From JAAYAY01 sp964429355 (GTDB taxonomy: Bacteria; Planctomycetota; Planctomycetia; Pirellulales; Thermoguttaceae), in NCBI GenBank assembly GCA_964429355.1, contig CAYSCH010000535.1, positions 1-5,038 of the forward strand: a DNA stretch of 5,038 nt, read 5' to 3'. The notes beneath the pieces are model-generated. The model was not told the origin of the DNA. It worked only from the letters and a program-made list of their open reading frames with translations, and made no database searches. The position numbers were made by a program, and so were the translations under genes. Position 1 is the stretch's first letter. Every line of letters begins with the position of its first letter. Positions 1 to 5,038 of this stretch are shown here, in pieces.

Positions 1-161
1 GCACATCGGCGCAACAGTCGCCTGAATCAGCTTTCCGGTGGGCCTTCGAGGCATTCCTTCATATTGGTTTGGGTGTATACTGGCCAACGCCCTGATGTGG
101 CGGTCGCAATTTCATCTACCTGCGCGCCAGATTCACTTCGCATCACAAAGCCGTTGGCATC
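1..161. other. Leader region upstream of the operon; no convincing gene
   Basis: I see no supportable gene here. Two short reading-frame ends could be the tail of an upstream gene: one closes with TGA at 23-25 (last residues HIGATVA), the other with TGA at 93-95 (last residues LGVYWPTP). Neither is long enough to judge. The second is in the same frame as the first operon gene, so its TGA marks the furthest upstream limit for that gene's start. No inverted repeat followed by a T run, tRNA, or clear sigma-70 promoter pair was found. The operon promoter may lie here or before the window. Confidence 0.5.
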
Positions 162-2423
162 ATGCCCGATTTCGTCAACGAACGATCCGCGGTCAGCAGT
201 GAACCGGAAGACGCCTTTGTCGAATTGTTTGGCCAGGTCTTCGGCCTCGACAAGGTGCAGCTTCTGGCCTCGCAGTACCCGGTCGAGGATATCTACGGCA
301 ATGGCCGTTTCCTCGACTTTGCCCTGCGAACAGCGGAGGCCAGAGTTGCCTTCGAGATTGATGGGCTCACGTGGCACCACCCCGAGGCAATTTCCATTGC
401 GGAATTCGAAGACGGGCTCCTGCGCCAGAACAGCCTGATCCACCAGGGGTGGCGGGTCTTCCGCTGGACGGATCGCGAAATCATCGCGCAGCCCGAACGG
501 GTCAAAGAAGAACTCGCCCTGTTCCTGGAAAGCATATCCGAACTGGCCTCCTTCGACGAGTTCCTTCCAAAACAGGCCGGCGCCGCGATCGAGTTGCGGC
601 CTCACCAGCAAGAGGCCCTTGAGGCCCTGGCCGCGCTGCGTGCCGAGGGCAAGACGATCGCGCTCTTGACCCATGCCCAAGGGGCGGGAAAGACGCTGGT
701 CGCCGTCGAGGACGCCAAACGCATCGGCGGAAGAACCTTGTTCCTCGCCCATCGCCGGGAACTCGTGCAGCAGGCTTTCGACACCTTCCGCCGTCTCTGG
801 CCCGATGCGTCGTGCGGGCTTTTCCTTGGCGACGTCCGCGAGCATGAAGCCGACAACATCGCCGCTTCCATCCAGAGCCTCTCCGGCCGGCTGCGGGAAC
901 TGGATCCGGCGGCGTTCCAGTACCTCGTCATCGACGAAGCCCATCATGCCGCCGCGCCCACCTACCGCGAGATTCTCGGCTACTTCAAACCCAAGTTCAT
1001 CCTCGGGCTGACCGCCACGCCCGAGCGCGCCGACGGCCAGTCGATCCTCGAGCTGTTCCGCGACTGCGCCCACCGGCTCGACCTGCGCACGGCCGTGGAA
1101 AGGGGGGAGCTTGTCCCGATCCGCTGCGTTCGGGTCAGGACGAACGTCGACCTGAGCCGGGTCCGCTTCAATCAGATTCAGTACAATCGCAAGGACATCG
1201 AAGACAGCATCTTGATCCCCCCTCGCGACCGATTGATCGTCGAGACCTACAGCACCCACGTCGCCGGGCGCCGAGCCGTGGTGTTCTGCGTCAACGTTCG
1301 CCATGGCGAAGAGCTGGCCGCTATGTTCCGCCGCTCCGGCGTGCCGGCCAGTTCCGTGTCGGGGCGGATGACTCAAGCGCAACGCGAGACGAGCCTTCGC
1401 GATTTCCGCTCTGGAAAGATCCATGTTCTCTGCGCTTGCGACATCCTGAACGAAGGCTGGGATTGCCCTGAGGTCGAGGTGCTCTTCATGGCCCGGCCGA
1501 CCCTGTCGAAGGTGATCTATCTCCAGCAGATCGGGCGCGGCACCCGCAAGGCGCCCGGCAAAGACTGCCTCGTCGTTTTCGACTTCGTCGACAACGCCAC
1601 TCGCTACAACCAGGGGCTGAATCTGCACCGCGTGCTCGGCGAGTCGAAGTATCGGCCCGGCTCCTTGCTGCTGGCCCCGCAAGACCAGATGCGCGACGAG
1701 GCGGAACGGCTTGCCTCGGGAGTCAAGCCGGCCACGATTCTCGATATCGGGATCTGGGCCCGCGATTACGAGGAAATCGACCTGTTCAACTGGCAGGAGG
1801 CCATTGCCGGCATGATTTCCGTCTCGGAACTGGAGCGCGAGCTGGCCACCGGGGAAGGAATGATTCGGCGCGCTATGGAGAGGGGCGAGATCGAGCCCGA
1901 CCATGTCCTGCAATTGGGCGACCGCACCTACCACTACTTCGCCACCGAGAGAATCGACGATATTTGCAGCGTCCTGGGGATTGAAAAGGTGGGGGCACAC
2001 AATATCCGGGACAGGTATGTAGAATATGTCCGACAGATGGAAATGTTCTTCTCGTACAAGCCGGTGATGATGTTGAGCATTCTTGACGAAATGGACGAAA
2101 GAGGGAGGGCTCTCCTGTCGAAGGTGGTCGGTCGATTCCGCGCTTTCTATGAATCCCGAAGAGCGGCCCGCCTGCCTGTGGAACGCAATTCCGCAAAGCT
2201 ATCGCGAGTTGCCGAGCTCGACGACAGCGAAGTTCAACGGGTGATGCTCGATTCGCCGTTCGAGAAGTTCGAGCGGCGGAAGTTTCTGGAATACGATGGC
2301 CGCGATCTGGCGTACATCCGCTTTGCCCCCATGCTGTGGCGGCAACTGAAGGTCCCAGATCTGGCGGAACTGCGGGATATCTGCGAAAGGAAGATTGCCG
2401 AGTACTACGAGAGACTCGAGTAG
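162..2423 (+). CDS. DUF559/Vsr-like nuclease domain fused to SF2 DEAH-box helicase (ResIII/SSL2 type)
   Basis: This 753-residue protein is probably a cytoplasmic nuclease-helicase acting on DNA. Residues about 12-120 look like a DUF559/Vsr-type PD-(D/E)XK domain: E14/E16 in the first helix, D52 in RFLDFA, E65 and D67 in FEIDG, H72, D84/R88, then GWRVFRW at 96-102. Residues about 144-480 form a full SF2 core: HAQGAGKT (171-178, Walker A), LAHRREL (195-201), DEAH (258-261), TAT (284-286), a helicase-C domain from about 371, and QQIGRGTRK (455-463, motif VI). About 549-605 resembles a winged-helix/MerR-like segment (SVSELERELATGEGMIRRAM), followed by an all-alpha-looking region with SYKPVMML and FERRKFL. 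ATG at 162 is chosen because the nuclease domain starts just after it; no strong Shine-Dalgarno precedes it, and the frame is open back to 96. It is the first gene of the apparent operon. The helicase call is firm, the nuclease fold is likely, and the biological role is inferred. Confidence 0.92.
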   Translation: MPDFVNERSAVSSEPEDAFVELFGQVFGLDKVQLLASQYPVEDIYGNGRFLDFALRTAEARVAFEIDGLTWHHPEAISIAEFEDGLLRQNSLIHQGWRVFRWTDREIIAQPERVKEELALFLESISELASFDEFLPKQAGAAIELRPHQQEALEALAALRAEGKTIALLTHAQGAGKTLVAVEDAKRIGGRTLFLAHRRELVQQAFDTFRRLWPDASCGLFLGDVREHEADNIAASIQSLSGRLRELDPAAFQYLVIDEAHHAAAPTYREILGYFKPKFILGLTATPERADGQSILELFRDCAHRLDLRTAVERGELVPIRCVRVRTNVDLSRVRFNQIQYNRKDIEDSILIPPRDRLIVETYSTHVAGRRAVVFCVNVRHGEELAAMFRRSGVPASSVSGRMTQAQRETSLRDFRSGKIHVLCACDILNEGWDCPEVEVLFMARPTLSKVIYLQQIGRGTRKAPGKDCLVVFDFVDNATRYNQGLNLHRVLGESKYRPGSLLLAPQDQMRDEAERLASGVKPATILDIGIWARDYEEIDLFNWQEAIAGMISVSELERELATGEGMIRRAMERGEIEPDHVLQLGDRTYHYFATERIDDICSVLGIEKVGAHNIRDRYVEYVRQMEMFFSYKPVMMLSILDEMDERGRALLSKVVGRFRAFYESRRAARLPVERNSAKLSRVAELDDSEVQRVMLDSPFEKFERRKFLEYDGRDLAYIRFAPMLWRQLKVPDLAELRDICERKIAEYYERLE

Positions 2424-2463
2424 CATCTTGGACACCTCAAGACTCTCACCCAACACCAACCGC

Positions 2464-2468
2464 GGAGG
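2464..2468 (+). promoter_or_regulatory. Shine-Dalgarno GGAGG for the 124-residue protein
   Basis: GGAGG lies eight bases before ATG at 2477, an ideal spacing. It decides the start of the small gene against an upstream in-frame start at 2336, which would overlap the end of the helicase gene by 88 bases. Confidence 0.75.
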
Positions 2469-2476
2469 CACACGAC

Positions 2477-2851
2477 ATGCCCCAGACACGTTCCGATTAC
2501 GGCAAGCGTATTGATCAGCTTCACGCACGCATTGAAGCTCGTCTCAGAACAAAACGCTTCGTCTTCTACAGTGCCTATCCGACCGAAGGCGACCACCTGC
2601 CCATCGACAACCTGGACGACATCGCCGTGGAGGGCAAAGTTCAGTTCTTCACGGAACACAACCCCTTCTGGGGCGATGGAGAAGACTACACCAGTCCTGT
2701 CGTCGATTCGCCCACATGGCTTGACGTGGCCGTGCTCGCGAATGATATGATTACGACCACCGGCGACCGGCATCACCACTTCCTCGAGGGCGTCTTGATT
2801 GTCGACAAGACAACCGAGGTGAAAAAATGCCATTTCGTGAGGGGCTCATAA
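2477..2851 (+). CDS. Uncharacterised 124-residue protein
   Basis: I do not recognise this protein. It is soluble: no signal peptide, membrane segment or cysteine cluster, with a single Cys near the end at 118. A basic, helical-looking N-terminus (residues 8-27, with KRIDQLHARIEARLRTKR) is followed by an acidic, aromatic-rich core. Recognisable patches are DNLDDIAVEGKVQFF (44-58), NPFWGDGEDYTSP (62-74), WLDVAVLANDMI (81-92) and GDRHHHFLEGVLIVD (96-110). The last contains three consecutive His beside acidic residues and could be a metal or catalytic site, but that is a guess. The start is fixed by GGAGG at 2464-2468. It sits 53 bases after the helicase gene and 10 bases before the methyltransferase gene, so it is probably co-transcribed. 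A small accessory, adaptor or regulatory subunit of the neighbouring enzymes is possible; no function is assigned. That the frame is a real gene is well supported by its start signal and packing. Confidence 0.75.
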   Translation: MPQTRSDYGKRIDQLHARIEARLRTKRFVFYSAYPTEGDHLPIDNLDDIAVEGKVQFFTEHNPFWGDGEDYTSPVVDSPTWLDVAVLANDMITTTGDRHHHFLEGVLIVDKTTEVKKCHFVRGS

Positions 2852-2861
2852 GTCACCCAAC

Positions 2862-3494
2862 ATGGACAAACACACCGCCGACTACTACCGAGCCAACGTA
2901 GAGGACTGCGTCGAGCGGTACGAATCGGCCGAAATGGGTGGTCTACACAAGCACCTCAGTCGCCTGGTGCGCCCCGGCTATCGGGTTCTCGAGATCGGCG
3001 GCGGCTCCGGCCGTGATGCCACGTTTCTTACACGGCTGGGCTGCGCGGTCACCTATACCGACGCGTGCCCCGGGATGGTCGCAGCTGCATGCCAGCGGCA
3101 CCCGGAGCTGCGAGAGTGTGCCAGACAAGCGGCGTTTCCTCTGCAGCCCGCGGACCCGCTCTTCTCCTCGCGATTCGACCTGGTGCTTTGTGTTGCCGTC
3201 ATCATGCACTTGGAGGATGCGGACTTCAGGGCCACCGTGTCGCAACTCGCGCGGCTCACAGCGCGATCGGGCTGTGTCGTGCTGTCGCATTCGGCAGGCC
3301 GCACCGAACTGACCGGCTCTCGCGACCGCCTGGGCAGGCTGTTCTGCGAGCGAACGGATCAAGAGGTGATTGCGGCCTTCTCGCCGCTGGACTTCATGCT
3401 CGAATCGCAGACGTGTGAAAACGACTCGCTGATGCGGGATGAACTGGCCTGGACGACCCAGGTCTTCCGAAGAACCGACGAGGATGGGGCATGA
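2862..3494 (+). CDS. Class I SAM-dependent methyltransferase (Methyltransf_11/25-like)
   Basis: This is a 210-residue soluble enzyme expected to transfer a methyl group from S-adenosylmethionine. The Rossmann-fold signature is clear: motif I VLEIGGGSGRDA (42-53), the acidic residue after strand 2 in TYTDAC (D67), and motif IV-like FDLVLCVAVIMHL (105-117). The length is typical of a single-domain small-molecule, RNA or protein methyltransferase. The [DN]PP[YF] motif of adenine/N4-cytosine DNA methylases and the PCQ motif of C5-cytosine methylases are absent, and there is no target-recognition domain, so it is not an ordinary restriction-modification methylase. The substrate cannot be read from sequence. 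ATG at 2862 lies 10 bases after the preceding stop. A purine run GAGGGG at 2839-2844 is rather far (17 bases), so translational coupling to the upstream gene is likely. Its stop overlaps the next gene's start (ATGA), a strong sign that both belong to one transcript. Confidence 0.9.
   Translation: MDKHTADYYRANVEDCVERYESAEMGGLHKHLSRLVRPGYRVLEIGGGSGRDATFLTRLGCAVTYTDACPGMVAAACQRHPELRECARQAAFPLQPADPLFSSRFDLVLCVAVIMHLEDADFRATVSQLARLTARSGCVVLSHSAGRTELTGSRDRLGRLFCERTDQEVIAAFSPLDFMLESQTCENDSLMRDELAWTTQVFRRTDEDGA
3480..3494 (+). promoter_or_regulatory. Shine-Dalgarno GAGG and ATGA stop/start overlap
   Basis: GAGG at 3480-3483 precedes ATG at 3491 by seven bases. ATGA at 3491-3494 contains both the start of the MazG-PLD-helicase gene and the TGA of the methyltransferase. 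This arrangement usually means coupled translation and supports the chosen start, which also places the MazG-like signature LVRDRDP at residues 8-14, where that family has it. Confidence 0.75.
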
Positions 3495-5038
3495 AGTTCA
3501 CCCATGGCAGACTGGTCCGTGATCGGGACCCGAACATCCCTCGCCCTTCCGGTGCGACCCCCATGGTCACGAAGGTCGCCCAGGACGAGCGTCTTTACCA
3601 TCTGCGCTTGGCAATGCTCGAGGAGGTGCATCGGCTCTTCCGCTCCACCAGCCCCGAGGAGTTCCTGAACGAGGCGGCCGGCGTTCTCGAACTTCTGCAG
3701 GTAATGGCAAAAGAGCACGGGCTGAGCTGGAACCAGGTCGAGCAGAAACGCGTCGAGCTGGCAGACGAGCTCGGCGGCTTCGGCAAAGGGCTCTTCCTCC
3801 ACACCATCTACGACGGAAGTTCTGCAACCGCGGCTGAGCCGGTCGAGCCCGTCACGCCCTGCCTCTTGGTCAGCGGCGGCTCGCCGTCGCTCCTCGAGGT
3901 GCTTCGGCGCGAGCTTCAGGGCAGCCGCGCGTGCCAGATCGCCACGGCCTTCTGCACCCGGGCGATGCTGAACCTGCTCGTGCGCCCCTTCGAGGAATTC
4001 CTTGCCCGTGGCGGAGAGCTTTCGCTCCTGACGTCGGTGATGAACCACTTCAACAACCCCGACGATCTTGTGCACCTGCACCGCGAGCTGCCCGGCTGCC
4101 GGCTGCGCATCTACTATCCGGGCGACGGAGAAGGGAACGAGCGGTTTGCGGCCGCGCCATCCCCCTTCCATCTGAAGTGTTTCCTCTTTCACAAGCACGA
4201 CGGACGCAACTCGCTCATCGTCGGCTCATCGAACCTGACCGGCGGCGGGCTGGCCCGCAACGAGGAGTGGAATCTCTACTCCAACTCGGAGGTCAATCTG
4301 CCATTCCGGCCTGGCGACGCCCGGAGCATCTTCGCCACGGCAGACGAACGTTTCCGCCGCTATTGGGAAACCGACTCGGTCGACTTGACGGACGAGTTCC
4401 TCGAGGCGTACCGGCCGCGATGGGAGGAGAGCCGAGCGCGCGAGATCGCCGTGCGCCAAGTCCCGCGGCCCGCCGTTCCACCCGCTCCACATCCCCGCCC
4501 GGCCCAGGCGGAAGCCCTGGAATCGCTCGCCACGCGCCGCCGCCTCGGAATCCGCAAGTGCGCCGTGATTGCCGCAACGGGTCTCGGCAAGACCCACCTG
4601 GCGGCCTTCGATTTCCAGCGATCGGGGGCTCGCAATGTTCTGTTCATCGCCCACCGGGAGAACATCCTCCAGACGGCCAGGGACGTGTTTCGGCAGGTCC
4701 TGGGCGACGACTCGTTTGGCTTGGTTCTGTCATCGCTCTCGTCCGCTTCGGAGCGACAGGCATCTGCGCACCACGACGGCAGCGCGTTCGCGATGATCCA
4801 GACGCTTTCCCGCCCGTATGTCCTTCGCCAATTCGACCGGCACCACTTCGACTACATCGTGGTCGACGAGTTCCACCACGCCGAGGCCGCCACCTATCGA
4901 AAAGTCCTCGACCACTTCGAGGCCCGGTTCCTCCTGGGACTCACCGCTACGCCCGAGCGCATGGACGGACGCGACGTCCTCCGACTGTGCGATTACAACG
5001 TCGCCTACGAGGCGCGGCTTTTCGACGCGATCGACCAG
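3491..5038 (+). CDS. MazG-like / phospholipase D-like / SF2 helicase fusion protein (partial, 3' end beyond window)
   Basis: The frame is open from ATG 3491 to the right edge (516 codons, no stop), so only the N-terminal part is seen. Residues about 1-105 match the MazG-superfamily group called phosphoribosyl-ATP pyrophosphohydrolase-like: LVRDRDP (8-14), LEEVHRLF (43-50), NEAAGVLELLQ (60-70), HGLSW (76-80) and GGFGKGLFL (95-103). The usual acids of EExxE and ExxD are R48 and G64 here. Residues about 122-305 form a PLD-like nuclease domain with HLK (227-229), GSSNLTGGGL (245-254) and NEEWNLYS (257-264). A Pro-rich linker (324-338) leads to a second SF2 helicase: AATGLGKT (361-368, Walker A), LFIAHREN (384-391), DEFH (459-462) and LTATPER (484-490). 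The helicase-C half is missing only because the window ends. PLD-helicase fusions of this type often continue into a DUF3427 region, but that cannot be seen. The gene overlaps the methyltransferase by four bases. It is likely a cytoplasmic nucleic-acid-processing enzyme; a defence role is inferred. Confidence 0.9.
   Translation, partial: MKFTHGRLVRDRDPNIPRPSGATPMVTKVAQDERLYHLRLAMLEEVHRLFRSTSPEEFLNEAAGVLELLQVMAKEHGLSWNQVEQKRVELADELGGFGKGLFLHTIYDGSSATAAEPVEPVTPCLLVSGGSPSLLEVLRRELQGSRACQIATAFCTRAMLNLLVRPFEEFLARGGELSLLTSVMNHFNNPDDLVHLHRELPGCRLRIYYPGDGEGNERFAAAPSPFHLKCFLFHKHDGRNSLIVGSSNLTGGGLARNEEWNLYSNSEVNLPFRPGDARSIFATADERFRRYWETDSVDLTDEFLEAYRPRWEESRAREIAVRQVPRPAVPPAPHPRPAQAEALESLATRRRLGIRKCAVIAATGLGKTHLAAFDFQRSGARNVLFIAHRENILQTARDVFRQVLGDDSFGLVLSSLSSASERQASAHHDGSAFAMIQTLSRPYVLRQFDRHHFDYIVVDEFHHAEAATYRKVLDHFEARFLLGLTATPERMDGRDVLRLCDYNVAYEARLFDAIDQ

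Noticed and set aside
76..81. TATACT as a candidate -10 promoter element for the operon
   Set aside because: No convincing -35 box is found 16-18 bases upstream (the best is around ATTCCT/TTCCTT at 53-59), so one hexamer alone is too weak to annotate.
64..438. A + strand frame starting with TTG and overlapping the start of the first helicase
   Set aside because: It runs through the region coding for the DUF559-like domain in another frame, and its Ser/Arg/Pro-rich translation looks like an out-of-frame read.
27..2000. A 657-codon open frame on the minus strand opposite the first helicase
   Set aside because: It lies wholly within a gene whose + strand product has complete helicase motifs. 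Its translation shows no domain signature, and long antisense frames are common in GC-rich DNA with this codon usage.
2336..2476. Upstream extension of the 124-residue protein to an ATG inside the helicase gene
   Set aside because: It would overlap the helicase gene by 88 bases and has no better ribosome binding site, while GGAGG sits at the right distance from ATG 2477.
2424..2476. Intrinsic terminator between the first helicase and the small gene
   Set aside because: No stable inverted repeat followed by a T run is present in this 53-base gap, so read-through is expected.
3359..4198. A 279-codon open frame on the minus strand opposite the methyltransferase end and the MazG/PLD region
   Set aside because: The + strand encodes recognisable MazG-like and PLD motifs here; the antisense translation has no recognisable motif.
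162..5038. Assignment to DISARM, type I or type III restriction-modification
   Set aside because: DISARM would need a DUF1998 protein and a DNA methylase beside its helicase and PLD genes, and restriction systems need a DNA methylase with target recognition. None is visible; the methyltransferase lacks DNA-methylase motifs.

Overview
This is a GC-rich (roughly 60% or a little more) bacterial-type window. It holds four genes in a row on the + strand, tightly packed and with recognisable Shine-Dalgarno sequences (GGAGG, GAGG). Nothing in it fixes the taxon: there is no rRNA, tRNA, ribosomal protein or other phylogenetic marker. No integrase, transposase, insertion sequence, CRISPR array or tRNA attachment site is visible either. 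The gene types (nuclease-helicase fusions, a lone methyltransferase, an unknown small protein) are those of an accessory or defence-island region rather than housekeeping DNA.

Layout: 1-161 is a short leader with no convincing gene. 162-2423 encodes a 753-residue protein with an N-terminal DUF559/Vsr-like PD-(D/E)XK nuclease-type domain, a complete SF2 DEAH helicase of the ResIII/SSL2 type, and a C-terminal region that includes an apparent winged-helix/MerR-like segment. 2477-2851 encodes a 124-residue protein I do not recognise. 2862-3494 encodes a 210-residue class I SAM-dependent methyltransferase without DNA-methylase signatures. 3491 to the right edge is the 5' part of a large gene, open for 516 codons and cut by the window. 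It carries, in order, a MazG-like (phosphoribosyl-ATP pyrophosphohydrolase-like) domain, a phospholipase D-like nuclease domain and the first half of a second SF2 helicase (DEFH box). The last two genes overlap by ATGA and the others are 53 and 10 bases apart, so the set reads as one operon.

Interpretation: the operon pairs two related SF2 helicases, each joined to a different nuclease-type module (PD-(D/E)XK and PLD), with a methyltransferase and an unknown small protein. This resembles the composition of anti-mobile-element systems (helicase + nuclease + modifying enzyme) but matches none of the named systems I know well enough to assign. The most unusual point is the MazG-like domain at the start of the fourth gene. 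Its fold signature is clear, but two of the acidic metal-binding positions of the EExxE...ExxD signature appear substituted (R48 and G64), suggesting a binding or sensing role rather than catalysis. A joint defence function is an inference from composition and gene order, not something the sequence proves.
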